From the NCBI GenBank assembly GCA_022511285.1, contig JAFLRW010000048.1, positions 1-11,756 of the forward strand: 11,756 nt of DNA, in the 5' to 3' direction. Source of the DNA: Duncaniella sp. GTDB taxonomy: Bacteria > Bacteroidota > Bacteroidia > Bacteroidales > Muribaculaceae. The position numbers and the translations under genes are program-made. The notes under the pieces were generated by a model. The model searched no databases. It was given only the letters and a program-made list of their open reading frames with translations, and was not told the DNA's origin. Shown here piece by piece: positions 1 to 8,320 of this stretch; position 1 is the stretch's first letter, and each line of letters opens with the position of its first letter.

Positions 1-3000
1 TATCATTAGGGCTAATAGGTGTATTGTCGTTTGGCAACCTCAATGCCAAAACGATTACACCTGAACAGGCTCGACAAAATGCCTTGCAGTCAATTTCATT
101 GCACAATACAGTGAAGAAGTTGAACTCTATTTCTTCCAACGCAACATCTTTGAGATTGGCTCAGACTGTCAAAGACTCAAATGCCAATCCGATATTTTAT
201 ATTTTCTCTCGCGGAGAGAATGCCGGATATGTAATTGCAGCCGGTGATGACCGCATGTCATCAGTTCTGGGCTACTCCGACAGAGGCACTTTCACGTCTG
301 TCGACAAACTGCCCGAGCCTGTCCGCTATTTGCTTGGCACTTATGAGGCTTCTTACAATCAGTTAAGCGCCGACGAAGGTGCGCCGACACCGGAAGGTGA
401 GGAGAAAGAAAGAAAAGAAATCAAGCCTCTATTGGAGGCGTGGTGGGGCCAGGACGCTCCTTTTAACAACGACTGCCCTATAATCGGTGGTCTCCACGCG
501 CCGGTAGGATGTGTCGGTCTGGCCAACGCCATGGTGATGTACTTCCACAAATACCCGGAAAAGGGCGTCGGCTCGGTTTCTTATACAGCCAGCGGAGCCA
601 CAATCAGTTATAATTTCGAAGAGCATACATTCGATTACGACATCATGCTCCCATATTATACAAATACAATTGACGAAGAAGAAACCGAAGAATCACAAAA
701 GGCTGTGGCTGATTTATGCTTTGCTGCAGCCGCCGGACTTGAATCAAAATTTACCTCAACCGGCACGGCCGCATCGCTGTCTTACTCTACTTTCTCCAAT
801 CGATTTCAGTACCCCACCGACGGGCTCGGCCTGCTCTCTCGCGACTATTTTACTATTGAAGAATGGGACGACATCGTCTATGAAGAACTGAGCAACGGGC
901 GTCCCGTTGTATATGGCGGCAAAAACGGCAACCTCGGACATGCTTTCGTTATCGACGGATATAAGGACGGATTGTTCAATATCAACTGGGGATGGTTCGG
1001 CGACTCTGACGGCTATTTCAAGCTGACATCGTTGCGTCCGGGGCAAGGGGGCACAGGCTCGAACAGCGACAACAACTACAGCGTTCAGCAAGAGATTGTT
1101 CGTGGAGTGCGCACTCCTGAAATGCCTGCTGCGTCACCTTTGTTCATAGCAAGTGAATTGACTTTTAATCAGGCTGACGAAACTTTTACTTTGGCCAGTC
1201 TCTCAAGCAAATCAGGATATAAAGAGTTTATCTTGGGATTGGCAGCCTATGACAGCGTGGCTAATCAGACTGTCTATCTGGAAGATATTAGTTCTAATGT
1301 AAATTCGATTACAAAGGCGACCAATTTCTCTTTCACTGTTGATTTCACATTGTTAAAGAACGGTCGCTATCGCCTGCGCCCGGTGATAAAACTTGCTTCC
1401 TCCGAGATTGAATCATCAAATTTCACGGATTGGTATCCGGTTTATTGTAATTTAAAGAAAAATCGTTTTTGCGATGTCGAGATTGAGGATGGAAAAATTA
1501 AAACATCCCAATTGGGCTCTGACGTCAACTACTCCATAGTTTTCGACAACCTTCAGCTGCTTACACCCATTATTGTAGGCGAAAACACCGGCTTTACTTT
1601 AGATGCAAAAAATAACGGCAACACATTCTTAGCCACTGTCAAGAAAAAAGTCTACCGTCGAGGCACCGACGTGGATGTCAGCGGTTCGGACACCGGGCGA
1701 GAAATAGTAGGTCTTGAACCGGGAGCTTCCGCCACAATCGCTATGGCTCTCAACACTACTGTACGCACTCCCGGCGAATATGACATACAGATTGTTGACT
1801 CCGACGACGATCAGATCTGCTACAGCGCGAGAATTCCTATCACCGTGCTTTCGACAACAAACGCTAAAATCATTAACGGCGTGAGATACATCGTCACTTC
1901 TGAAGAGGACATGACGGCAATGGCTATTAAAGGCGGAACAATTACAGCGGAAATTACCATTCAACCCTCTGTCAACTTTGATGGTAAAGACTACACCGTA
2001 GACATGATTGGTGTGCTTTTCGGCAACACATCGTCAACTATACGGAAAGTAAATCTCCCCGAAACATTGAAAAAAATTGCACCCTCTGCTTTTCTTAATT
2101 GCTCAAACCTGTCGGAAATCAATCTACCGGAAAACCTCGAATATTTGGGCGGCAACGCTTTTGGCGGCTGCAAGTCGTTGACCTCCATCGAGCTGCCAAA
2201 GGGAATTACCGAAATTTTGACAAACACTTTCAACGGCGCCGGGCTTACCTCAATAAATCTGCATGAAGGGATTACTTTCATCGGCAAAAACGCATTCTCC
2301 ATGTGCAAACTCCCGTCGATCGTTCTTCCGTCGACCATAGACTCGTTAGGAGAATATGCCTTTAACGGAATGAACTTTAAGGAAGTGGTGTGTAAAGCTG
2401 TAACACCCCCGTCGTTGTTCAGCTCGACATTCAGCAAAAGCTGCTTTACCACGGCGACATTGATTGTACCCTCGGCCTCCAGAGATGCTTATAAAAACGC
2501 GGAATACTGGGAGAATTTTTCCAAAGTAGGAGGATTGACAGCTGAAAAATATATTAAAGTTGATGATTTGTGGTATGAAATAACTCCTGAATTCAATGCA
2601 ATTCTCGTTTCCCCTCCCGACGGATCGTCATATGACTTGCAAAGGGCGACAATACCCGCTGCGGCAAGCTATGATGGCGTTGATTACAAGGTCGTCGAAA
2701 TTGCCGAAGGCGCTTTCCGGAATGTAAAGTCCCTCACAGCGGTGAGCGGTGGCTCTAATGTCAAGAAAGTCGGCAGTCACGCTTTTGAAAACAGCTCTGT
2801 AGCAAGCGGCGTTTTGTTTGCCGGTCTGGAGGAAATAGGTGACTACGCATACTTCAACACCAATCTGGGCACTTTGGCAAGATTTCCGGGAAATCTTAAG
2901 AGAATAGGTGAATATGCCTTTGCAGGAAATAAGAGATTAACATTTTACAAGGCATTCAACGAGGAAAACTGGCTGGAACTTCCCGAATGTCTCGAAAGCA

Positions 3001-4604
3001 TTGGAGACCGTGCCTTTGAAGGATGTGAGACCCTCGACAAAATTCAGCTGAATTCTGATATTGATTTCGGCAACGACGTGTTTGCCGGATGCTCGATGCT
3101 CGAGTCAATCTGCCTCGGGAACACTTCTATTTCACTTCCACTCGCCAAAAGTCTTGCAGACTATTTAGAGAATGCTCATTTCTATATCGACAGAAAGGAC
3201 AGAGAGTATTTTAAGGGAGCAATAAACCGCCCCGATCAGCTGTACGACATTCTTTCCGTAGAATCGATAGAATGGGATAACAAGCCCAAGGTGAAAGGCA
3301 TTACACACGCAACCGTTACTTTTGACTCCACTCTCGGCAATCCGGCAGTGTCTAATTTCATAATGAAGGACCAGTGGTTCAGAGATATCGGTTCTGTAAT
3401 AGTTGAAAGTACCGATCATTATGCAACAGATGGAACAATAACAATCACTATTGCTCCGGCTATCATTGGTGCGGGACATATTCAAATCAATTTCGTGCAA
3501 TCAGGACTTGGTACTAATTTTGATATCGAGGTAGTAGAAGCAGCTGACCTTATTCAGGAAATCAATCTCTCTGCGACAACCCTGAGCCTTACCCCCAATC
3601 AAACCGCCACGCTTGAAGCAACATATTCTCCGCAGCAAGTTTACGACTCTACTCTCCAGTGGATTTCCTCAAATATCAATGTCGCGACTGTCGACGAACA
3701 AGGCAATGTAACGGCAGTCGGTGTAGGTACGGCCACAATTACTTGTAAGGCTTTGTTAGGTATCGCCTCAACTAAATGCTCGGTGACAGTGGAACAACCT
3801 TTGCAACCCGGAAAAGCCCTTGACGATGGTACTGACGTGATTACGGTTGCCGATGTCAACGCTATCGCCTCACATATTATGGGAAATGACGTGGAAAACT
3901 TCAATGCAACTAACGCCGATGCCAACCAAGACGGAAGTATTACCATCTCCGATATTACCACTACCGTCAAGATGATTCTTAATGCTAAGAATCAACCCGA
4001 AGAATCCGATGGTGTACCCGTAAAAGTCCGTGCTGCCACAGAAGACTTGCCGGTCGTTATTTCGTTCGACAACATCAATATTGAACCCTCCGGCAGCGCA
4101 AATGTAATTGCTCGCCTTATAGCAGATGACGATTATTCTTCAATCCAGGCCGACATTAACTGTCCGCAAGGTTTAGAGATTTCGGATATTCAACTTGCTG
4201 CCGGCCTGACAACACATTCTTTGGCTTGGAAGAAGATTAATGACAACTGCTATCGCTTAATCATTTATTCGGTGATTAACGATATTCTTCCTTCTAATGA
4301 GGATGAAATAGCCACAATTATGTTCCGGGCCTCGAATACTCAATTCGGAGAATTAAACATTAAATACGGTTGGGCGGCAACTCCTGCGGCCATTAAGAGG
4401 TCTGTAACCTCTACAGGCGGCTCAGTTTCCGTCACTACCTCAATAAATAATGTTATTGCCGATAATGAGATTGTTAATGTTTACAATACATCGGGCGTTC
4501 TCATTATACAACAAGTATCGGTCTCAGAACTCAACAAACAACTCGCTCCAGGCTTCTATATCGTTGTGGGTAACGAAGGGTCTTACAAATTACACATCAA
4601 ATAG
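1..4604 (+). CDS. Secreted C10-family cysteine protease with BspA-like LRRs, Big2, dockerin-like and sorting domains (5' partial)
   Basis: Streptopain/interpain-type (MEROPS C10) cysteine endopeptidase, presumably exported and surface-attached or released. The reading frame is open from base 3, and the first visible residues (SLGLIGVLSFGNLNA) look like a signal-peptide core and cleavage site, so the true start lies upstream; the TTG at 24 is not the start. Counting from base 3 (1533 residues visible): inhibitory propeptide about 20-130 (FYIF, GYVIAAGDDR, VLGYSDRG); peptidase about 140-365, with nucleophile Cys170 in PVGC, His313 in GHAFVIDGY and Trp329 in NINWGW; Ig-like linker about 375-630; two BspA-type LRR_5 arrays, about 682-845 (ending in the usual cap with TPP and LIVPSASRDAY) and about 897-1040; Big2 domain about 1184-1266; dockerin-like segment about 1270-1328; cohesin-like beta-sandwich about 1347-1473; type IX secretion-like tail about 1480-1533 ending in APGFYIVV and YKLHIK. 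It is far longer than SpeB (about 400 residues). Peptidase call firm; cohesin-like and sorting calls are inferred from pattern. Confidence 0.9.
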   Translation, partial: SLGLIGVLSFGNLNAKTITPEQARQNALQSISLHNTVKKLNSISSNATSLRLAQTVKDSNANPIFYIFSRGENAGYVIAAGDDRMSSVLGYSDRGTFTSVDKLPEPVRYLLGTYEASYNQLSADEGAPTPEGEEKERKEIKPLLEAWWGQDAPFNNDCPIIGGLHAPVGCVGLANAMVMYFHKYPEKGVGSVSYTASGATISYNFEEHTFDYDIMLPYYTNTIDEEETEESQKAVADLCFAAAAGLESKFTSTGTAASLSYSTFSNRFQYPTDGLGLLSRDYFTIEEWDDIVYEELSNGRPVVYGGKNGNLGHAFVIDGYKDGLFNINWGWFGDSDGYFKLTSLRPGQGGTGSNSDNNYSVQQEIVRGVRTPEMPAASPLFIASELTFNQADETFTLASLSSKSGYKEFILGLAAYDSVANQTVYLEDISSNVNSITKATNFSFTVDFTLLKNGRYRLRPVIKLASSEIESSNFTDWYPVYCNLKKNRFCDVEIEDGKIKTSQLGSDVNYSIVFDNLQLLTPIIVGENTGFTLDAKNNGNTFLATVKKKVYRRGTDVDVSGSDTGREIVGLEPGASATIAMALNTTVRTPGEYDIQIVDSDDDQICYSARIPITVLSTTNAKIINGVRYIVTSEEDMTAMAIKGGTITAEITIQPSVNFDGKDYTVDMIGVLFGNTSSTIRKVNLPETLKKIAPSAFLNCSNLSEINLPENLEYLGGNAFGGCKSLTSIELPKGITEILTNTFNGAGLTSINLHEGITFIGKNAFSMCKLPSIVLPSTIDSLGEYAFNGMNFKEVVCKAVTPPSLFSSTFSKSCFTTATLIVPSASRDAYKNAEYWENFSKVGGLTAEKYIKVDDLWYEITPEFNAILVSPPDGSSYDLQRATIPAAASYDGVDYKVVEIAEGAFRNVKSLTAVSGGSNVKKVGSHAFENSSVASGVLFAGLEEIGDYAYFNTNLGTLARFPGNLKRIGEYAFAGNKRLTFYKAFNEENWLELPECLESIGDRAFEGCETLDKIQLNSDIDFGNDVFAGCSMLESICLGNTSISLPLAKSLADYLENAHFYIDRKDREYFKGAINRPDQLYDILSVESIEWDNKPKVKGITHATVTFDSTLGNPAVSNFIMKDQWFRDIGSVIVESTDHYATDGTITITIAPAIIGAGHIQINFVQSGLGTNFDIEVVEAADLIQEINLSATTLSLTPNQTATLEATYSPQQVYDSTLQWISSNINVATVDEQGNVTAVGVGTATITCKALLGIASTKCSVTVEQPLQPGKALDDGTDVITVADVNAIASHIMGNDVENFNATNADANQDGSITISDITTTVKMILNAKNQPEESDGVPVKVRAATEDLPVVISFDNINIEPSGSANVIARLIADDDYSSIQADINCPQGLEISDIQLAAGLTTHSLAWKKINDNCYRLIIYSVINDILPSNEDEIATIMFRASNTQFGELNIKYGWAATPAAIKRSVTSTGGSVSVTTSINNVIADNEIVNVYNTSGVLIIQQVSVSELNKQLAPGFYIVVGNEGSYKLHIK
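3..47 (+). other. C-terminal part of a signal peptide (5' end cut by window)
   Basis: The in-frame codons from base 3 give a hydrophobic run (LGLIGVLSF) followed by a polar, small-residue end (NLNA), which fits the h- and c-regions of a Sec signal peptide cleaved by signal peptidase I after the Ala codon at 45-47. The positively charged n-region and start codon are outside the window. A lipoprotein signal is unlikely, because no Cys follows the hydrophobic stretch. Confidence 0.75.
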
Positions 4605-4653
4605 ATATAGCAGATTTTGCATTGGATTGTGCCGGCGAAAGTGTAACCGACAT

Positions 4654-4692
4654 AACAAAGCCCCGACTTGGGAAAATCGGGGCTTTGTTTTA
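4654..4692 (+). terminator. Rho-independent terminator after the C10 protease gene
   Basis: A perfect 13-bp stem (4654-4666 with 4677-4689, core CCCCGA/TCGGGG) closes a 10-base loop (4667-4676). The right arm ends in GTT and runs into TTA, giving a short U-tract for plus-strand transcripts. It lies about 50 bases after the protease stop and 10 bases beyond the stop of the convergent small membrane gene. It may therefore also end that transcript, although the minus-strand U-tract is only two bases. Confidence 0.88.
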
Positions 4693-4699
4693 TGTTTAA

Positions 4700-4939
4700 T
4701 CAATTGTTTAGAGAGCTTTCCATAGCTTTGAGTTCACGCTTACGGGCCGCTTTGCGCTCATAAGTGCGACCAAGAAGCATCAACAGAGCTCCGGCAAGAA
4801 TAGCCGCGCAGATAGTGAGCATCACAGCCGTAGTAGCTACCGCCATAGCCCCTGCAATAATCATAATCAGATAGGCAAACACTACGCCGACCAGAATAAT
4901 AAAACCGAGCCAGAAAAGACCTTTACCAAGAGTATCCAT
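4700..4939 (-). CDS. Small two-helix membrane protein, function unknown
   Basis: This 79-residue protein is not recognised. It has two hydrophobic helices, about residues 8-30 (LGFIILVGVVFAYLIMIIAG) and 34-57 (TICAAILAGALLMLLG), and then a strongly basic tail (RTYERKAARKREL) that should sit in the cytoplasm by the positive-inside rule. I chose the ATG at 4939. The frame stays open to 5032, but a start there would put the first codons inside the rha operon terminator, and the extra residues look like noise. It lies between the rha terminator and a convergent protease gene, so it probably has its own promoter, although I could not find a good match to the Bacteroidetes consensus upstream. No functional link to its neighbours is visible. 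It could be a non-coding artefact, but the clean hydrophobic pattern argues for a real gene. Confidence 0.62.
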   Translation of the reverse strand: MDTLGKGLFWLGFIILVGVVFAYLIMIIAGAMAVATTAVMLTICAAILAGALLMLLGRTYERKAARKRELKAMESSLNN

Positions 4940-5015
4940 AGCGAAAGAGTATATGTGAGTTGACAATATGTTTTTATAGTATAATGAATCTGAGCCCAAA
5001 AAGTTCAGAGGCGGG

Positions 5016-5057
5016 AAAAAAAGCCCCTCCACGGAGCCAAAGGCACGGGAGAGGCTT
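5016..5057 (-). terminator. Rho-independent terminator of the rha operon
   Basis: Read on the minus strand, a 10-bp stem (5057-5048 with 5030-5021, one G-U wobble) is followed directly by seven T residues (5022-5016, overlapping the end of the stem). The 17-base interior holds a small GCC-TTT-GGC helix that can stack on the main stem. It starts 27 bases after the rhaD stop codon, which marks rhaD as the last gene of the operon. Confidence 0.9.
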
Positions 5058-5084
5058 AAGATTTGATGTGTGTGGAAGTTGTTG

Positions 5085-5894
5085 TCATTTAGGGAGGTTG
5101 AACGCCTTGGTCATCTCGGCCATCTGAGATTCCGACATACCCTCGGGCTCAAACCCCATGTTTTTGGACGCGATGTAGATGAGCGCTGACTTATCGAGCA
5201 CATCCACTTGGTCAAACGCGGCCATGATATCAGTGTCAACGGCAAAGACACCGTGTTTCTCCCACATCACTACATCATAGTCTTCGTCGATGGTGGATAT
5301 AGTAGCCTCAGCGAGCTCGTTGCTGCCCGGAAGGAGATACGGCACCATTCCCAGACCTCTGGGGCAGAATGCCTTAGTCTCGGGAATCATAGACCAAAGC
5401 ATCTTTGTGGCCACATCCTTCTCCATCCACTGTTGTGAGTGAGTAAGCGCAATCAGATTGATGGGGTGAGTGTGGAGTGACGCTTTGTAAGGAGACCCTT
5501 TGGCAATAAGATAGTTATGCACAGCAAGGTGGGAAGGGAGCTCCGATGTGGGCTTGACAGGGGAATCGGCAATGATAACATAGCTTGCACAGTCATCAAG
5601 GATGCGAATGAACGAGCCGTTCTCCATAGGCCAGCGGGCGAGGTCGCGCATACGGCGATTAGTGCCTTTGCAGAAGAAATAGCATCCTTTGAGATGAGGA
5701 AGAGTAGCACCTATGGGGTAAACCGGACTAATGGCGGGAAGAGCGCGGATAGCATCGTCGATATACTCGGTGACGTTGACAGTGATGTTGCCGCCATTAC
5801 GTTCGGCCCAGCCTTTTTGCCAGAGGTATCCGGCCACTTCTGCCACTTGCTCAACCTCGTGGGCCAAAGCGGGACGATTATCAAGGATTGACAT
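5085..5894 (-). CDS. rhaD: Rhamnulose-1-phosphate aldolase
   Basis: Cytoplasmic zinc-dependent class II aldolase that cleaves L-rhamnulose 1-phosphate to dihydroxyacetone phosphate and L-lactaldehyde, the last step of the pathway encoded here. It has 269 residues, against 274 in E. coli RhaD. Visible features are the N-terminal ERNGGN (31-36, phosphate-binding region), PTSELPSH (115-122) with the likely catalytic Glu118, the zinc pair His141 and His143 in LHTHPINLIALT, and a third likely zinc ligand His214 in WEKHGVF. These line up with E. coli Glu117, His141, His143 and His212. The C-terminal helix region (FDQVDVLDKSALIYIASKNMG) also matches the family. It is the last gene of the operon, 23 bases after rhaT. 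In Bacteroides nomenclature the same enzyme is called RhaA, so symbols can be confused with the isomerase. Confidence 0.96.
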   Translation of the reverse strand: MSILDNRPALAHEVEQVAEVAGYLWQKGWAERNGGNITVNVTEYIDDAIRALPAISPVYPIGATLPHLKGCYFFCKGTNRRMRDLARWPMENGSFIRILDDCASYVIIADSPVKPTSELPSHLAVHNYLIAKGSPYKASLHTHPINLIALTHSQQWMEKDVATKMLWSMIPETKAFCPRGLGMVPYLLPGSNELAEATISTIDEDYDVVMWEKHGVFAVDTDIMAAFDQVDVLDKSALIYIASKNMGFEPEGMSESQMAEMTKAFNLPK

Positions 5895-5917
5895 ATTAAA
5901 TGAATCTGACTATTGTG

Positions 5918-6949
5918 TTATTTAATGAGTTCGGGAAGAAACGAGGAGATGATAAGCACCACAAGACCCGTGACGAGCACCATAATTGTGGCTCTGGAGC
6001 ACCCTTTCCACTCTTTGAGGATGATACCCCAAACGTTGGAAAACACGACGTTGAGCGCCATAAGAATACACCACGAGAAAGTGAGCAGTGCGGGGTATTC
6101 TGCAAGGAATCCCTTGCCGAGGGCCAGGCCGAAGAACTGACTATACCAGAGCAGACCGGCCAGAGCGCAAAAGAAGAGGTTGTTGGCATAAAGGGATGAC
6201 TTGCCGTAATCAGCAAAGGTCTTGTTGGCGGAGTTCTGATACAGACAGTAGACAGCATTGGTGACAAATCCACCGAGTGTCACGAGGAAAGTGGCAGGAA
6301 GAGTCTTGAAGATCTCGGCAGAGGCTTCAAAGGTGATTGCGGAGCCAAATTCGAGGCCGACGTTGAAACACCCGCTCATCACTCCGGCGAGGAGTGCTAT
6401 GGCAATACCCTTGGGGAAATTAAAGTCGGCCACGGCCTTTTTCTTCTCCTCCTCGCTGAGCGAGCGTGCCTTCATTGCACCGGCGTAGCCAATAATGGCG
6501 ATACCAATGAGAGTGACTACAACACCTATAATCACCGAAGCTGTCAGCTTGCTCATATAATCACCTTCAGGGAAGAATATATTGAGCATCACGGGGCCAA
6601 GAATCGTGCCAAGGCCGGCACAGGTGCCGAGGGCTATGGATTGGCCAAGGGCCACGCCGAGATAACGCATTGAGAGGCCGAAAGTGAGACCACCCACACC
6701 CCATAGTGCGCCGAAAAGGATAGTCATCCAGATGCGGAAAGAATTGTCGGCGGTGAAGAGTTCACACAGAGAGTGACCCTGCGGCACGGCAAGAAGCGCA
6801 CCAAGCAGGGGGAATATCAACCAGGCAAAAATGCCTTGAACCAACCAGTAGCTCTCCCAGCTCCACTGCTTGATTTTATTGATAGGCACATAGCAACTGG
6901 CCTGACAGAAAGCCCCGACAGCTATGATAAGGAGTCCGATTAAAAGCAT
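5918..6949 (-). CDS. rhaT: L-rhamnose/proton symporter
   Basis: Inner-membrane sugar/H+ symporter of the RhaT branch of the drug/metabolite transporter superfamily; it brings L-rhamnose into the cytoplasm. It has 343 residues from the ATG at 6949, against 344 in E. coli RhaT, and is hydrophobic throughout, as expected for about ten membrane helices. Family-like stretches include IKQWSWESYW near the N-terminus, MRYLGVALGQSIALG in the middle, LLWYSQFF, and LKEWKG before the last helix. The frame extends to a GTG at 7006, but the added residues (SRPRRCHC) are not family-like and lie across a strong hairpin, so the ATG is preferred. It sits between rhaA (85-base gap containing the hairpin) and rhaD (23-base gap). 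Bacteroides papers call this gene rhaP. Confidence 0.95.
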   Translation of the reverse strand: MLLIGLLIIAVGAFCQASCYVPINKIKQWSWESYWLVQGIFAWLIFPLLGALLAVPQGHSLCELFTADNSFRIWMTILFGALWGVGGLTFGLSMRYLGVALGQSIALGTCAGLGTILGPVMLNIFFPEGDYMSKLTASVIIGVVVTLIGIAIIGYAGAMKARSLSEEEKKKAVADFNFPKGIAIALLAGVMSGCFNVGLEFGSAITFEASAEIFKTLPATFLVTLGGFVTNAVYCLYQNSANKTFADYGKSSLYANNLFFCALAGLLWYSQFFGLALGKGFLAEYPALLTFSWCILMALNVVFSNVWGIILKEWKGCSRATIMVLVTGLVVLIISSFLPELIK

Positions 6950-6978
6950 ATAAGATGAATTGGAAAAGATAATGCAAT

Positions 6979-7017
6979 GACAGCGGCGGGGTCTTGATGC
7001 AGACACCAGCCACTGTC
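6979..7017 (-). other. Strong intercistronic hairpin between rhaA and rhaT
   Basis: In the minus-strand transcript, 7017-7001 pairs with 6994-6979 around a 6-base loop (7000-6995). This gives 16 pairs, including one G-U, with one U-C mismatch and one bulged U. No U-tract follows, so it is not a standard terminator. By position, 17 bases after the rhaA stop and 29 before the rhaT start, it could protect the rhaM-rhaB-rhaA mRNA 3' end, damp read-through, or affect rhaT translation. Function is inferred; the pairing is directly visible. Confidence 0.75.
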
Positions 7018-7034
7018 TTTACACAATAAAGTTA

Positions 7035-8285
7035 TTAGCGCTTCGAGGTCACGTCAGCCTCATACTTCTCAATTTCACCGATGAAGTCGGCACCGGCAGG
7101 CACATTGTTGCGGAGACAGAACATGTTCCAAACATCGCCGAATGGCATAGACTTGGCCTCTTCCATAAGAGCGAGTTTCTGGAAGTTGCGTTCAGATGTC
7201 TCATAGTCGCTGAGAGTGGCAACGGGCTCGAGCAATCCGCGGAGCAGCGACTTCTGAGTGGCGCGAGCACCGATTACGTAGGCACCAAGGCGGTTGATAG
7301 AGGCGTCGAAATAGTCAAGGCCGATGTGAACACGGTCAAGAGCATTGCAACGTGTAATCTCCATACAGAGTTCGAGTGTAGCCTCGTCCATCAGTGTAAC
7401 GTGGTCAGAGTCCCAACGCATCGGGCGAGAGACGTGGAGCATAATTTCGGGGCAGAAGAGGAGAATGGATGAAACCTTGTCGCCAACGACTTCGGTTGGA
7501 TGGAAGTGACCGGTGTCGAGAGTGACCACTTTATTGTTCTGTGCGCAATATGCGGTGTAGAAGTCGCTGGAACCGACTGTCATAGCCTCAAGGCCGATGC
7601 CGAACACCTTTGATTCGAGGCAGTCCTTCATATGGTCGTGCTTGGTGACGAAGATGCGGTCAAGCGAATCTTTAAGGAGCGAACGATAAAGCATACGGTT
7701 GACAGTCATTTCCTTCTGGCCGTCGTGCACCCAGATATTCATCATACAGGTGTCGTTGAGCTGCTTGCCCATTTCGTTGGCAATAGTGCGGCAACGCTGT
7801 GTGTGTTCAATCCAGAAATCGCGAATAGCTTTGTCGGGATTCGAGAGAGAGAGAGAGCCACTCTTGGGGTGAGAGAATGAAGTGGAGTTGAAGTCAAGTT
7901 TAAGACCATTAGCCTTAGCCCAATCAATCCAACCCTGGAAGTGCTCGGTGCCCACTTGGTCACGATCCACTTTCTTTCCGCCAAATTCGCCGTAGATTTC
8001 GTGGAGGTTGACACGGTGAGAGCCGGCGATGAGAGAAAGAGCCTTGAGGAGGTCGGCACGGACTTCCTCAATATTGCGCGCCTTGCCGGGATAGTTGCCA
8101 GTGGCCTGAATACCGCCGGTGAGGTCGCCTGCAGACTCAAAGCCTGCTACGTCGTCGGCTTGCCAGCAGTGGAGAGAGATTTGCACTTTCTGAAGGGTTT
8201 CGAGAGCCTTCTCGGTGTCTATACCGAGTTCGGCATAGCGTTCGCGGGCTATTTCATAAGCCTGCTTGATGGATGCTTCTTTCAT
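7035..8285 (-). CDS. rhaA: L-rhamnose isomerase
   Basis: Cytoplasmic metal-dependent ketol isomerase converting L-rhamnose to L-rhamnulose. It has 416 residues, against 419 in E. coli RhaA, and is similar along its whole length. The TIM-barrel metal ligands line up with E. coli at a constant shift of ten: Glu224 (LESK), Asp257 and His260 (LDTGHFHP), His284 (LHVSRP), Asp292 and Asp294 (WDSDHV), and Asp324 (GLDYFDASINR). The N-terminal LHCWQADDVAGFE and GGIQATGNYPGKAR blocks are also typical. The start at 8285 gives the usual N-terminus and follows the rhaB stop by 81 AT-rich bases that carry an inverted repeat. Bacteroides nomenclature calls this gene rhaI. No defects seen. Confidence 0.97.
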   Translation of the reverse strand: MKEASIKQAYEIARERYAELGIDTEKALETLQKVQISLHCWQADDVAGFESAGDLTGGIQATGNYPGKARNIEEVRADLLKALSLIAGSHRVNLHEIYGEFGGKKVDRDQVGTEHFQGWIDWAKANGLKLDFNSTSFSHPKSGSLSLSNPDKAIRDFWIEHTQRCRTIANEMGKQLNDTCMMNIWVHDGQKEMTVNRMLYRSLLKDSLDRIFVTKHDHMKDCLESKVFGIGLEAMTVGSSDFYTAYCAQNNKVVTLDTGHFHPTEVVGDKVSSILLFCPEIMLHVSRPMRWDSDHVTLMDEATLELCMEITRCNALDRVHIGLDYFDASINRLGAYVIGARATQKSLLRGLLEPVATLSDYETSERNFQKLALMEEAKSMPFGDVWNMFCLRNNVPAGADFIGEIEKYEADVTSKR

Positions 8286-8320
8286 GGAAATTTTGATATT
8301 AAGTTGAATATTTTACTGAT

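Noticed and set aside
756..3970. Several antisense open frames of about 110-150 codons within the protease gene
   Set aside because: They lie opposite a coding frame with clear domains, have no recognisable motifs, and vary in composition as expected of shadow frames.
4940..5010. Promoter for the small membrane gene (TATACT and TTTTTG-like sequences)
   Set aside because: No TAnnTTTG element at suitable spacing; the match was too weak to list.
4940..5032. Longer N-terminus for the small membrane protein from 5032
   Set aside because: It would start within the rha terminator and adds an unconvincing stretch before the first helix.
6950..7006. Upstream GTG start for rhaT adding 19 residues
   Set aside because: The added residues do not resemble the RhaT N-terminus and would overlap the intercistronic hairpin; the ATG at 6949 gives the usual family length.
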